From the NCBI GenBank assembly GCA_963422465.1, contig OY730172.1, positions 558,001-622,000 of the forward strand: 64,000 bases of DNA, given 5' to 3'. The notes beneath the pieces were generated by a model. The model had not been told where the DNA came from, did not search any database, and saw only the letters and a list, made by a program, of their open reading frames with translations. Of this stretch, positions 34,298 through 46,800 are shown in pieces (position 1 is the stretch's first letter; each line of letters opens with the position of its first letter). The translations under genes and the position numbers were made by a program. Source of the stretch: Lichina pygmaea (lineage: Eukaryota > Ascomycota > Lichinomycetes > Lichinales > Lichinaceae).

Positions 34298-35900
34298 CGG
34301 AAGCCGGCGACAAAAGTATTCGCAATCCCTCCAAAAAGTGATGAGACTGGAGATCACCACCTAAATCTGCAACCGACACCACCCACATCACCGACACCAT
34401 GGGTAGCAAAGCCATCAGCATCTCGCAGAAAGCACGTGTATTTGCTCTTCTTGAGGAGGGTGTCCCTGTGAATCATATCATCAACCTCACAGGTCTTTCT
34501 TTCAGCACTATCTATCAAATTTGTCAACTTGCGTACAAGCGTGGCTACAATCCGGTCACCAATGCAGTCTTCCAGGACGAGTTCTTCAAGGACGCTCCAC
34601 AAACCAGTCGACTGAAAGCTCTAAATGAGCAGCAGACCAAAGATCTTCTTGACCTAGTCAGGAAGGATTGTGATGGACAAGAAATATCTGCTCTTGACAT
34701 CAGCTACAAGTTTCCGGTATCTGCTTGTACAGTCCAGCAAAATCCTTCATCGCAATTGTTTCCAAAAGCTCAAGGCAACATGGAAGCCTATCCTATCTCC
34801 AGTGATGAAAGCTGCTTGATTGCAGTTTGCGATAGAACACAAAGATAAGACCCTAGAAGACTGGAAGAATATGATATGGACAGATGAGACAGGAGTTGTT
34901 CTAGGTCATCAACAGGGTGGGACTTGACTCTGGCAGACACCAGAAGAACACTACAACAAGACAGTTATTCAGTGGTGCTGGAAAGAGGTTACAGAGTTCA
35001 TGTTCTGGGGATCTTTCTTGTACAACAAGAAAGGACTATGCCATATCTGGAGACCAGAGACTGCACAAGAGAAGAAGACTGCAGAGAACGAGCTAGCTGA
35101 GATGAACACTACTTGAGAATCTGAGTGTTGAGCACAGTGGGAGATTGTGACTGGGGTACAATGTCTAGGTCTACGCAACAAGCCAGGCAAAGCACCAGTC
35201 TGGAAGTTCACAAAGCAGACTGGCAAGCTTGTACGATAAGCTAAAACAGGAGGAATTGACTAGTATTAATATGGGCGAGTTATTCTGATGGGAAAGCTTC
35301 TTCCTTTTGCTCAGGAGTGCAAGCAATCTTGTCCTAACACAATCGTCCAAGAAGACAAGGCCCCCCCACACGCACACCATTCTCAGAAGGCAATCTATTC
35401 CAGCTACAGTGTTCAGCAATTGCTATGACCAGGCAACTTCCCTGATCTTAATGCCATCAAGCCATGCTGGCCTTTTCTGAAGTGTACAACAACAAAGTTC
35501 TGTGCACCAAGGACAAGAGATGAGATGACAAAGGCATGGCTGAAGGCTTGGAGGGAGCTGGATCAGTCTTGGATTCAGTGGTAGATTGAGCAGATTCCTC
35601 ACTATATTCAGCAGATTATCATGCTGGAAGGTGGTAACGAGTATCGTGAGACTCGAGGACCTGAGGATGTACTGGTGCCAGAAGAAGAAGAAGAGGAGGA
35701 GGAGGAGGAGTAGCAGAGTGACAAGAGCTCAGATTGGGAAGACGACTAGTCGCAAGACTCAAGACTCGAAGATTCTGGTGGTGGAGAAGGGGAACAGCAA
35801 CAATAGCGACGGGGACTCAGATTGGGAGAAATGCGGGGTGTCTCGCGACTTTTGTTGCCCGCATACAAATCATTGCGAATACTTTTGTCGCCGGCTTCCG
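34298..35900 (+). mobile_element. Tc1/mariner element, complete ends, decayed transposase
   Basis: Exact 29-bp terminal inverted repeats at 34298-34326 and 35872-35900, beginning CGGAAGCCGGCGACAAAAGT, flanked on both sides by TA (34296-34297 and 35901-35902), the Tc1/mariner target duplication. Length is 1603 bp. The perfect ends suggest insertion recent relative to the coding decay, or a copy that was mobilised in trans. The remains of the transposase gene lie inside on the plus strand. Confidence 0.92.
34399..35712 (+). pseudogene. Tc1/mariner-type transposase, broken
   Basis: The first 149 codons are open: MGSKAISISQKARVFALLEE with VNHIINLTGLSFSTIYQICQ is the helix-turn-helix DNA-binding region. 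Further on, other frames give NMIWTDETGVVLGHQQGG, carrying the first catalytic Asp, EFMFWGSFLYNKKGLCHIW, and near the end a C-terminal acidic run of at least eight Glu. The reading changes frame once soon after the HTH part and meets several stops, including one inside the GGT-(stop)-LWQTPEE stretch and several around 35110-35600, so it cannot make an active enzyme. The second and third catalytic acidic residues are not clearly readable. Confidence 0.85.
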
Positions 35901-35902
35901 TA

Positions 35903-37389
35903 CTCGTAGTAGGAAGCGATCACAGGGAGGAAAAGAGCTGCATATTTAGAACTTCTGAAAGGGCGCGATGACCACTTCAACGGACAGCTCCTCTGGACAG
36001 TGACCATCACGTATTTTTGCCTGCCTTCTGAAATCACCTTCCCCCATACGTACTGAGAGGCAATAGTTGAAGGATTCGTCAACCTCAGTTCTCTGAGATA
36101 GGAGCAACTCGCCTACGATGCGTCCCTCTACTGATAGCTATCGGGTAGTGTTCAACAACTGGCTTGCGATTAATTCCAAGGATTCCAACGACCAGACTCA
36201 CTCATAGCTCTTGTCCTATCATTCCGCCGAGTACAGCAATATGTTGCTAATGCCACTGGTGCTACCGGTACTGGCTGGCCTGGGGAGCCCTACAGGAGTC
36301 AGTGCTCGTGAGAGATAATTGTTGACATTGGTAGTAGATGATAACGCTTTTGAGAGATTATACTACTTAAGGTCTTCTTTGTTGGCACGTCTTTCTCACA
36401 ATCTTGACTGGCTGACGCATCATCCCTGGGTCTAATATCTCTTTCGACTGTGTTCGACGATGATGATGGAGCCGTTGTAAAGACGATCTCGATCGAGTCC
36501 CTGCAGTCATCCTTGAAGGTGATGCCTGCCTACGGGAGGCAGAAGCTCGGCCGTTGACGAAGCGGATATGCCCGTTTGATAGCGTACGGAAACATCTCGC
36601 GAAGCCACCAGCGACAGCTCTGGATGGTAGACGTAAACGTATGGTGGCGTCAGTCTGCTTGAATTCAGTACGGCCTGGCTTTGCTGCCACGCGGCAATTG
36701 AATGCGTGTGAACAACAAATGTCCTCGATGGTGAAAAATGCTCTGTGCGGAGACAGTCTTTCAATCGCCTATCATAGCATATGATAGTCATGACGACGCT
36801 TCGCACGGCGTTGATAATACGGAAAAATTGCTGTGTTATCTCTAGATCCAGAGACCAGCACCACAGACTACCACAACCAGCCTCCTTCCCAAGAGACCAA
36901 CTGAAAATCTCATGGATGAGTGTAGCCCAGGGGCTACACTGAGGCCGAAGCAATGTTCCGGTCTCAAGCTCTCGCTTTGCCAGCCTTGGACATGCGGTCT
37001 TCGAACGAAAAGACTGCCGAAAGGCTCTATGTTACGCTGAACTCCCCCCCGCCGTACGGTAAGGATCGAGACCCCTATGGTTCTAGCCCAACTTCATGAT
37101 CATATCCAGACTGATCACGATCCTTGAATGGAAAATCTCCGAGTATAACGTATATACTTGCCGCGGTCGCCGATGGACTCGAGAGATGTGAGTTGGATAA
37201 GGGCGGTCGACAAATCGTCTTCGAGCAACCGGTATAGCGTCTGGCGTGGTCTTTCAAGCCTGCTATATGTCCGCTAGCCGGTATGAAGCAGGGGGAACTT
37301 CTTACCCCAGGAACATTCAGCTATAAAATTCCTCTCATGACGATGAAAGCGGATTGAGCATTCTCGAGTCAGCTAGATATACTAGTAAG
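35903..37389. other. Intergenic, nothing recognised
   Basis: Between the Tc1-like element and the ETF-beta fragment. Short frames only, with no family resemblance. Probably old transposon or duplication debris. Confidence 0.45.
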
Positions 37390-37857
37390 TCACAGAGCCC
37401 CCACGACAAATGGATCGAGCTTCCCATCCATCACCGGCACTTCCACGTGAATGCTTCTATTAGCTCCCATTGCCATTACTCGTATTGTTCGAAGAACAAT
37501 TTGAGCCTTTACAGGGCCCGCTGAGACAGCAACGACATCCTCAACGGGCACTTTCCGCTCTCGCATCCGTACGGCCTCCTCGATCGACAGCTCCTCGAAC
37601 GGATTCATCGAGTCTTTGACCGCTTGCTTCTCCACAGCCGCCCGGATTCTGTTCACACTCGGCTTCACTTGATCAGGAAGAAGTAGATTGGCACCGGACT
37701 GAAGCCAGAAGATATCGCTGGAGCTCACTGCATAGTCAATGACCCGCTTGACCGGGATCTTGATCCCGAGTCCTGATGTCCTGGCCGGATGATAGCAAGG
37801 CTCGATACCTTGCAGGAGTAACGAAAAACGTAAAGGAGCAGGCGGATGCAACCCCAT
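37390..37857 (-). pseudogene. Fragment of electron transfer flavoprotein beta subunit
   Basis: An open frame of 155 residues resembles only the N-terminal part of ETF-beta: GIKIPVKRVIDYAV, then after a stretch that looks like a retained intron KPSVNRIRAAVEKQAVKDSM, NPFEELSIEEAVRMRERKVP, VEDVVAVSAGPVKAQ, VLRT and MAMGANRSIHVEV. The family protein is about 260 residues; the C-terminal half, with the flavin/AMP-binding part, is absent, and I found no continuation in the next 450 bases on the minus strand. An extra RV is inserted before MAMGA and the head is unrelated. The best reading is a partial, decaying duplicate, not the working gene, which should exist elsewhere in the genome. Confidence 0.72.
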
Positions 37858-38368
37858 GCGTTACATCAAGCTAAGCTCTCAACGGCGTGACAGGTCTTAA
37901 GCTCCACTGATTGATATGTACCGCACCCTACATAGCTTTCCTGGCGTGTGCTAGCATGTGGTGCCGTACCGTAACGTACGATGCGTTTTGTACCGGTACC
38001 ATAGATCATGCCCACGTACGCCACGTCAATAGGCGACGAGATGGCATGGCTTGGGCAAAGTCAGTGCCGTCGTAGCCTCATGAGGGTGTGTGTCCGAGGG
38101 GCCACGCAGGCTCTGTCACATGAATACAAGATGATTAATCAGCGTGACAACCCATGCGGCATTCGCCGACGTTCTGGAACATTACCGGTACCGTACCGGT
38201 ATATTAGTAAGCCACCTCTCTGATGAGCTCGTACGATAGCAGAGCCTCATTTTATATCTCTGATCTCACTTCGACGGCCTTTTTCACTCCCAGAACCACT
38301 TTTCCGACAGTTCGCACTCCTTCCCCAATTCATTCTCCCCTCTCTCTATCTATCTATCTATCAAAGAA
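37858..38368. other. Intergenic upstream of U2AF35 gene
   Basis: Contains several GTACCGTACCGGTAC-like words (37970-38000, 38185-38205) and a CT-rich leader with (TATC)n at 38345-38362 just before the ATG. Confidence 0.55.
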
Positions 38369-39078
38369 ATGGCCAACTATCTCGCGTCGATCTTCGGCAC
38401 GGAACAGGACAAGGTGAACTGCTCGTTCTACTACAAGATCGGGGCGTGTCGACACGGCGATCGGTGTTCGCGCAAGCACGTCAAGCCGTCGTACTCGCAG
38501 ACGATCCTGCTGCCGAACCTCTATCAGAACCCGGCCTTCGACCCGAAGAACAAGATGAACCCGAGCCAGCTGCAGAACCACTTTGACGCCTTCTACGAGG
38601 ATGTCTGGTGCGAGATGTGCAAGTACGGCGAGCTCGAGGAGCTTGTCGTCTGCGACAACAACAATGATCGTAGGTCATGTCTCGTTGTGTTTCTTGCGAC
38701 GCCATTGAAGCTGACTTTTGGGGGGGTTTTTTCCTTTCTTCCAATGCAGATCTGATAGGGAATGTGTACGCGCGTTTCAAGTATGAGGATTCGGCTCAGG
38801 CGGCGTGTGACACGCTGAACTCGAGATGGTACGCCGCTCGTCCAATCTACTGCGAGTTGTCTCCGGTTACGGACTTCCGCGAAGCTTGCTGTCGGTTGAA
38901 CAGCGGAGAAGGCTGCGTACGAGGAGGCTTCTGCAACTTCATCCATCGGAAGGAGCCTAGCGCAGAGCTGGATCGGGAGTTGCTTCTCGCGACCAAGAAG
39001 TGGTTGAGGCAACGGGGTCGGGACGAGCGTAGCGCAAGCAGAAGTCCAACACCAGAGCCGGCCGCCAAACGGTTTTGA
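38369..39078 (+). CDS. Splicing factor U2AF small subunit (U2AF35/U2AF23)
   Basis: Two exons, 38369-38669 and 38750-39078 (80-nt intron, phase 1), 209 residues, close to the S. pombe U2AF23 length. It recognises the AG of the 3' splice site as a heterodimer with the large U2AF subunit. First CCCH zinc finger: [20 protein letters not shown]. The UHM follows ([60 protein letters not shown]), then the second CCCH finger [20 protein letters not shown]. Only a short SASRSP tail is present in place of the long RS domain of animal U2AF35. An N-terminal [20 protein letters not shown] fixes the start. Confidence 0.97.
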
Positions 39079-39350
39079 GGGCGTTGGTCGGGTGTTATAC
39101 TTCTTTTGAGGGGCGGCGATAAATGGAAACGTGTCAAGCGTGTGTCGTTGGTTCTGCGCCCAGATTCTTCCTCATCTCGTTGCGGCGATGGTACCGGGCG
39201 TCGAGAGGCAATGATGGCTCGAGCATAGCAGGCCACTGTGAGTCCGAAAAGCTCACATCTAAACGTTCTAACCATTCTTTGGCGTCTAGAGTAGTCGTTT
39301 GGGAGCACATCTCTTGCGGGAAGGAGAAGGGAAAACAAGATATCCACCTC

Positions 39351-40445
39351 TCATCCTTGTCCGTCTTGTCTCTCGCCAAGAGGAACATCACCGTTCGTGA
39401 TCTGACGGACGGAAGCCGGATCTGGGTCGTAGAGCATGACGTGAAAGTGCTCGACCGCGGTGACGGACTTGATGGAGGTCCAGTTCCTGAACCAGACCAC
39501 CTATGTTGGTGGGGACCAAGAGTCCGAGTCAGCCGGCCCCTCTGTGGGGGACATTCTCGCCCGCCAAAACCTAACCTTGCGTTTCTGTCGGAAAGCGATA
39601 AACGCACCTGTTCCGGACGAAGATGCGTGTCGTCGAAGGTCCGCTGCACGTAATCATCGATCAGCGTCCGAGTCCGCAGCGCGAGGTCGCCCGTCGCCGG
39701 ATCCTCCTCGAGCTCGAACTTGGTCCAGACGAGGAGATGCACGATCTTGGCGTCGACGCCGTAAGGCCAGTCGTTGACCAGTATCTTGACGTCATCTGAA
39801 CGGTGGGTCCACGCCAGAGGTATTTCCCCGGGGGTTCGATCAGTCTTGGGGGCTCTGTAGAGTACGGTGAAGGGGGAAAAAGGTCCAGATCGAGAGGATG
39901 GATATGTAGCGGTGGGCAAGGTACGAAAGGGATTTTACCCACCAGGGTCGGCGAAAGGAAGCGATCCACGAGGCCTCACGGGGGCCGTCCAGTGCAGGCG
40001 TTCCTGCAGGATGAAGTCCATGACCGAGCCATATTGCAGCTTGAGTTTCCAGTTGTAGGCCAGGTAGTTGCGTAGGTCTGAGGGCACTCGATGGTACAGA
40101 TCGGGGCGGTTGATCTCTTTCAGAGTTAGCATTACCGTACCGTACCGTAACCCCCGTCCGCGACCTCGCAGATTCGCATACGAGAGTATGTGCCAAGGGG
40201 CTCCTTCTTTCTTCTTTGTGCTAAAAGCAGAAGAAGTCGGGGGAGGGGGGGTGTCACAGAAAGGTAAATATCGTACTAGCCAGCTCGACGACTTCGTCCC
40301 ACGTGTGCTTCTTGTAGTCGACGTCCCTGGTGCTGAGAACAGCCCGGTCTCTCTCGTTCATGTTCAGCAGGAACTCCGGACAGGCCTCGGGCCATTCTTC
40401 TCGAGCCACGTTGACGAGCCAGTATGGAAGTGCATCTTTCGTCAT
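39351..40445 (-). CDS. Nip1-like DUF3605 protein (N-acetylglucosamine-induced protein 1 family)
   Basis: Four exons on the minus strand: 40445-40277, 40116-39943, 39795-39608, 39500-39351; phases agree and give 226 residues. Conserved blocks: [114 protein letters not shown] and VMLYDPD, ending soon after [11 protein letters not shown] as in the family. These proteins are known from Candida as GlcNAc-induced; the biochemical role is unknown. The frame that stays open further to 39134 is a different register and not part of the gene. Intron 1 (160 nt) contains a run of TACGG pentamers. Convergent with the U2AF gene, stops 272 bp apart. Confidence 0.88.
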
Positions 40446-41150
40446 GGTTCGATGGAAGGATGGCTGTCGCGCTACGTGGTACCGTACCGTAGAGGTGGAG
40501 CTGTGTGGTGGCTCTACGCTTGATTGTAGAAGTGATTCGTCCGTGCTTTCGTAGGCTTGACGATGAGGCTGATGGTCGATGTCGCGCAGGTGGAGTCAAC
40601 TCCCTCACGCCACCGCGACGGAGTCATGGCATCTCTAAATACAGTACGTAATGTAGAAGCGCAAACCCCAAGCTTCATTTGCATTGCTTATACGCACGTA
40701 AACATAATTGGACGTGACATGCCACCAGCGCCAAATATCGGCTGTGTCACGCAATGTTCAACATCCGAGGTGCAGTATGGTAGACGGTCGTGAGTATCAC
40801 CACCAGGCCTCCTCTTGATGTTTGATTTGGGGGCAAGAGACTAAAGGAGGATATGACAGAATGGACGATGCAAGAATCATCGACACCCCTGTGGCACGAT
40901 TCTCTCCTCGTGTCCTGTAGAATGCTGTTGTTGCCCAGCAACGACTACCCTTCCTCGTTTTATTTCTAGAAGAGAGACACAAAGAGATGGAGAGGAGACT
41001 GGGGAAAAGAACCCCTCACCCTCTCACCTGCCAAGAGACGAACGACAAACAAACCATGCAAAATGTAGAACGATAAAATCCAAAAAATAGATACCCAAGC
41101 TTTCAGATAGCTATCCAAGCCGAAAGGGCTATAGCATAGGCTGCACGTAT
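40446..41150. other. Intergenic, nothing recognised
   Basis: Between the Nip1-like gene start and the 3' end of the transsulfuration gene. Only short unsupported frames. Confidence 0.5.
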
Positions 41151-43019
41151 TCAACGAACCAGCTCGGCAGCGACGTCGGCGAAGACACTCAGCAGGTCGT
41201 CTCGCAGGTCTTTCCAGTCCTCGACGCCGACGCTGAGGCGCAGAAGCGCGGGATGGCATTGAGGGTCGGTCATGCGCCGCCATTCGATGAGGCTCTCGAC
41301 CCCGCCGAGCGAGGTCGCGTGGTTGAACAGCCGCAGTCTGCTGGGGACGGCCTTGGCGAGCTGTTCGGTCTGCATGCGCACGGCGAAGACGGGACCGTAG
41401 CCGTTCGGCATCTGCTTCTTGAGCCAGTCGGTCTCGTGCCGTCCGTCGACGGTGACGGGCTCCGTGGGTTCTGCCTTGCGGTTCGGGTCTTTTCCGTCTC
41501 CTTCGGTACGGCTGCTTTCAGAGGCGTCCAACGTAACCGGGACGCCGGTTGATATGGTACTCCCCGGATCGACGTCCTGAATACTGGCATGCGATACGCT
41601 AGCCACGACCTTCCGCACGATGACGCTGTTGCCGGAGCTGAGAGTCGGATCCTCGCCGGCCAAGACCGTGCTTCCTCGACGCGGGTCGTCTGGATGGAGC
41701 AGCGCGAACAGCCAGCGCACGAGCATCTCGCCGTTGTAGCTCTGCCGCTGAACACGCAGCTCCAACGTCCGTACGCTGCGCAGGCCGAGCCAGCCTTCGA
41801 GACTGCCCATGACACCGCCGAGATAGGTGCGATCGCGACGGAGCCCCCAGAACCAGTCGTCGCGACGGACGGCGAGAACGCCGCAGAGCATGTCGCTGTG
41901 TCCACCCAAGTACTTCGTCCCCGAATGATACACGATGTCGGCGCCCCATTCAAAGGGATCCTGTAGGCCCGGTGGTCCGAAGGTCGAGTCCACGATCAGG
42001 TACGCGCCTCGGGAGTGCGCCTTCTCGGCGTAGGATGCAATGCAGACGGCTTCCCCGGAGGGATTCGTCGGTGTTTCGACGTGCACCACGTCTCCGGGCT
42101 GCAAGTCCTCGGCGACGCAGTCGAGAGGGATCTTCTGAAGGCCGGTGAGGCGCGAGAGGATGGAGATGGTGCCGTGGCAGCCATGGTAGGTGTCCCCGAT
42201 GCTGATTCGTTTGGGGTTCAGGTACACCTACTCGCAGCATTCTCGTTATCGTGGTGACACTGCCGCCTGGCAGATGCGAAGAAAAATCCGGCCTGCCTTG
42301 TAGCGGAGAGGTGGCTCCACTCGGGCACGTAGAAAAGCAGAAAGCGAGAATCGGGAAGAGAAAGCTAGTCAATCAAAAAGAAAATCGACTGGGTCTTCAC
42401 GAAGGCATTTCCATCCCTCCTCCAGAACCCAATGATGTAGCCATCCGACAGCAAATACCGACGACAACCCAGCCCAAAGCAGTCGAGCGCAGGCAAAAGA
42501 AAGTCTGTCGCCGTCCAAGTGGGGAAAGCCAACGAAACCTACAAGAGTCGCATGGTAAGCCGCCAAGCCAGAAGCGTACGTGATAGCCCTCCCCTTCAGG
42601 AGCGACGACAGGACGACCTCGAGTCTGGCCGAGTTCGGTGCCGTGTGACGGGAGTAGATGTGGGCATCGAACGACTCGAGGTCCGTGATCTGCGAGAAAG
42701 GGACGAGGTCCTCGGGCCTGCCCGGGTAGTGGAACGTCGTCGACACGTGCAACGGCGGCGCCACGTCGGCGATGCCGCCGACGAAGTGATCGTCGGCGTG
42801 GACGGCCCGCGTGGACGGGGACAGGCCTGATGGGGCGGTATGTTTGGTCGGGTGGTTCATGGGCACGATTGGCCCGAGCGACGGTTTTCCGACGTCGTGC
42901 CCCTCAGGCCCTGGAAGTTGCGCTTCGATAGCCATCTTCTTCGTCGTGACCGAACGAAGGAACAGACTCGGGATGGCTGTGCGAGACAATAGAATCCGAG
43001 CCTTGGGCTTCAGTGGCAC
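41151..43019 (-). CDS. Cystathionine gamma-synthase/lyase-like PLP enzyme (YHR112C type)
   Basis: Two exons on the minus strand, 43019-42543 and 42227-41151, joined in phase 0 across a long 315-nt intron; 517 residues. Cys/Met-metabolism fold: HVSTTFHYPG, YSRHTAPNSARLEVVLSSLL, ITYASGLAAYHATL then VYLNPKRISIGDTYHGCHGT, VHVETPTNPSGEAV, AYLIVDSTFGPP and SGTKYLGGHSDMLCGVLAVR, where Lys about 264 is the PLP Schiff-base lysine. A 70-residue disordered insertion (about 357-430) splits the C-terminal domain, as I recall for YHR112C-like fungal homologs. Likely reaction is on the cysteine-homocysteine transsulfuration path, exact substrate unknown. The first 28 residues are Arg/Ser-rich and lack acids, so a mitochondrial presequence is possible; MAIEAQ at 42935 is an alternative start. 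Confidence 0.88.
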
Positions 43020-43827
43020 CGAGCCGACCTATACAGTATGTTCGGTCGACTGATCCCAGAGCGCGACCGGCCTCTTAGCCAGAAGCCGTCGATATCCGTT
43101 TTAGTTCGCCGACAGACTTCAAGTTAACCATCTTGGGGTATGATGACGTTATGGTGTCGGTTCAGCTGTGTGTTCGGATCATCGATGACCCGTCGGCCGG
43201 CCTGCATGGCGGCACGGGCGGCAGAATCTCAGTGTAAATCCCTCGTGGCCCTCTCCTGTTGTGCACGCCAAGGGACTCTTTCGGTCAGCTTCGTCGTGCA
43301 AACTAGATGTAAATGTGACCTGCAGGTCGTGTGATATCTGCCACAAGCATGTAGACGTGTCTGAATTTTATACCAACAAGGATGACATAGATGCGGATGT
43401 ACAGGACGAGTATTAGATAGACGTAGCCAAAGAAGTGTCGTGTCGAAACGGGAGCAGTGCCCCAGGAAACATGTGCGGAGTGACTGTTGTAGGATGACGA
43501 CGATGCACCCAGCATTATTAGTACGAGTAATAGTGGCCCTGGTAACATCACCAGCAAGGCCGACGTGAGAACCGTGCAAATGCATGCCGCTTTCCTGTCC
43601 AGCATCAGCGTCCCGGATCCCACCAACGCCATTCCGCTTTTGCTTGTCTGGCTAGAAAGGCCAGAGACAGGAGAGACAGACGATGACCGCTAAAAGATAA
43701 TAATGATGCAAAGGATCGCGGCTTGCTCCAGGACGGATTCGCAGAAAAGAGCCAAAAAATCGTGTTTGGAGGGACAAAGTAGACAGAGAAAAAGGATAGG
43801 AAAAGGTGATTCGAAACCCCAAAAGGA
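43020..43827. other. Intergenic between two co-directional genes
   Basis: 3' flank of the TRP-like gene and 5' flank of the transsulfuration gene. A 109-residue hydrophobic frame at 43303-43632 (minus) is noted but not accepted. No other signal. Confidence 0.5.
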
Positions 43828-46800
43828 TCAAGACACGTGACCTCCTGTTGTTGTCGTCGTGTTTCTGGAGCCCGTGCTACCGCTCCTGCTCCCTGCATCG
43901 TCGACTATCTCGGCGGTGCTGGGACGAAAGTCGAAGCCTGCGGCTCCGTCGGCCGGTGTGAGGTGGATGTGATCGTGGGCTCGGCCCTGGGCGACAAAGC
44001 CCATGCTCGTGGGTCGATCCGGGCCGGACGCGAAAGGCCGCGATTGCGGGCCCAAGACCGTCGTCGGCGCGCCGCCGTCGCCGTCGCTATTCAGGGGCGG
44101 CAGGCCGCTCGACGCCCGAGAGTCCCCGTCGCTCGATGCGCCGGTCGCGTTCAGCGAGGACTGCTCGGACCCGAACGGCAGCCGAGGTGATGATCCGGCT
44201 GGGGACTCGCTCGGCAGCTGGAAGTGGAAGGTCGGAGCCGACTCGGCGTCCGCCAGGACCGGCGACGACGGCGACGAGCCCCGGATCGTCGGAAGACGTC
44301 TCGTGTCGGGTGGTGAGACCCCGAACGACTGCTGCCGACGCTTCGAGCTCTTGCGAGGCAGCGCCGGAGCGTCCTGGCTGGCGGCCCCGTGCGCCGGCCT
44401 GCCGGTCGTTCTTGATGCTGTCCGGTCGGGGAGCTCGATGCCGCCGCCCGTCTCGATTCCGGGTAGGACCGGGGCCACGGGCGAGACTGGCGTGACCTGA
44501 AGGTCGTGTTCGCCGCTGAGCTCGGAGCCCGACCGCGAGTGCAACGGCCGGGGCCGACCGTCCTCGGAGAGTTCGGAGACGGCGACTCCGATCTGCGCCG
44601 ATGGACCGATATCCACGAGCGAGGCTTCGTCCCGGCCGTCGGTGTGGCCCCGCGAGGGGCCGGTGTCGGCATCCACGTCGTCTCTGTACCTTCCCTCGCC
44701 GCCGACGCCGGTCGGCGTGGAACCTCCGGCGAGCGCGCGAGGCGTCGTCGGGGGCGGCATCCGCGAGCTCCGAACGACCTCGAACCCCTTTCCTTTCTCT
44801 TTGGTCTTGGCGCCAAAGAGGCCCTTGAACCAGCCGGCGGCGGACGCGATCGGGCCCGTCGGGTCGGCAGGACCCGTCTTCAGGCGCCTCGTCGACATGT
44901 GAGACAGAGCCGGTCCACGGACGCCGTAGTAGTAGTCCGCCTCACGGACGCCGTAGAACGAATCCATCTCGCGAACGGCGTAGTCCGTGTTGGGACGTCG
45001 CGCGTCGCTCGGACTGATCGCGTCGGACGGCTCTCGCGATGCGACGTGTGCGGGGACGGGCGTGCCTCGACCCGAGACCGAAGGCCCCGCGGCCGCCGCG
45101 GCAGGATCGCGCGTGTCGACAGCGCGGCGAGAAGCGCTGCTCCATCGCTTTCCCGGGCCGTCGCCGAGCACCCACGAGAAGCGGCCACGAGGTGCCGGAG
45201 CGACGCTGTCCGCCGTCGGCCTCCGCGCTCGAGGCGGCCGGTAGAAGGGGTCGACCGGCGTGGCATCATGGAGCTCCGGCGCGGCGTAGGAGAACGGAGT
45301 GGCGGCACCCGGCGTCGTCGGCGTGTGTGCGCTTCCGCTGAAGGACCGGCTGTGTTCGGCGGCGCCGATGCCGCTGGCGGATTCGAGGCCGACGCTGGTG
45401 CGACCGTCGCTTGGGACGTGTCGATTCAGGAGCATCGTCGAGCTTCCGGAGACGCTCCTCGTCCGGTTGCCGCCGCCGATATGCATGCCTCGCTCGCGAT
45501 CTGCCGCCAGCATGGCAGCGTCCGACCCGACGCTCCGCCGACCGGGGGCGCCTTTCCTGGGGCTCCGTCTCGACAGCTGACGAACACCAAAGACCTACGG
45601 AACAATCAAAATCAAAAGGGATGGTGTCAGACTGCCTTTGGTTTCATCGTGGACGTCCAGACCAGATCTGCTGCTGCTGCGAGGAGGAGGACGAGAAGGA
45701 GGGGGGGGGGGGGGGGCGGGGGGCGAGATGCAAAGACTGACCTTGACTAGGCCGCCGCGTGTGGCCCCGCCAACCTCCCCACCCGCGCCGCTGAGGCGAG
45801 CGGTCACCTCGACGATGGTCTGGACGGCGTTCAGCAGGAAGCCAAAGACCAAGACGATGGCGTGAATGATGAGGATGACGTAGCCGATCCATCCCTTGGA
45901 ACCTTGGGCGATGCGGAGAGAAGGGACGAAGGCGACGCTGAGAAGGGTCGCCAGGAGCCTGGCGACGGCGAAGAAGGTGTGGTAGGCGTTCATGGACGTG
46001 GGCGAGTGGAAGGGTCGGAAGGCGTGGAGGGTCAGGATGTAGATGACCTCGCAGATGGCCAGGAGGACGAGCTGGGCGATCCCGGACGGCTGCACCGCGC
46101 CGACGGCGACGCCGCGCAGGAACTGCAGGAAGAGGGGGATGAGGGTGAAGGCGGCCGCGTCGTCGGAGTAGGTGTTGTAGAGCGGCCCGTACAGGAGCAC
46201 GGTCTGCAGATCGTCGAAGAGGTAGGACCGCGGACGGACCGTGGCCACGAGGCGGAGGAGCCACAGCGCGAAGGCGATGATCAGCAGGATCAGGACGGCG
46301 GCGAGCGCGGTCGTCACCGGCGCCAGGGGCTGCACCGTGGCGACGACGAGCTGGAACATCGACAGCGAGACGAGCGGCAGGAGGAAGTAGTTGAAGACGA
46401 TGCGGTTGACCATGCCGAAGGTGAAGGGCAGGTTCTTGCGGCGCAGGTCCTGCTCCTGCGTGCGCGAGAGGTGGCGGTAGCCCCACCGCAGGAAGAAGCC
46501 GAGCTGCACCACGGTCACGACGGCGGCGACGACGGTGAGGAGCCAGATCACGGCCTCGGCCCACATGTCCTTGACGGTCGCCAGCCCGATCAGCTGGCTC
46601 AGGCGGCCGAGCCCGTAGGTGCCGTTGGCGACGTAGATGCCGTCGACGAGGCTCGGCGTGCCCGGGCCCCGGCTCACGAAGCTCTCGTTGAAGAGGAGGG
46701 TCGACCAGCTCGCCTGGCTCACGACGGGCTGGTAGAAGCCGGGGTAGTTGAGCGTCAGGGCGCCGGTGAGGACGACGAACTGGATGTACTGGATGCAGTC

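Noticed and set aside
39134-39919. 261-codon minus-strand frame that seemed to extend the Nip1-like protein
   Set aside because: It reads through an intron and then continues in another register; the conserved VVWFRNW...[12 protein letters not shown] text is in the spliced frame, which stops at 39351.
43303-43632. 109-residue hydrophobic minus-strand frame that could be a small membrane protein
   Set aside because: No homology, no clear topology and no support other than hydrophobic runs; it lies in the 3' flank of the TRP-like gene.
44506-45750. 414-codon plus-strand open frame opposite the TRP-like gene tail
   Set aside because: GC-rich antisense shadow: Arg/Gly/Ala-rich, no domain, while the minus strand continues the TRP-like protein through a phased intron.
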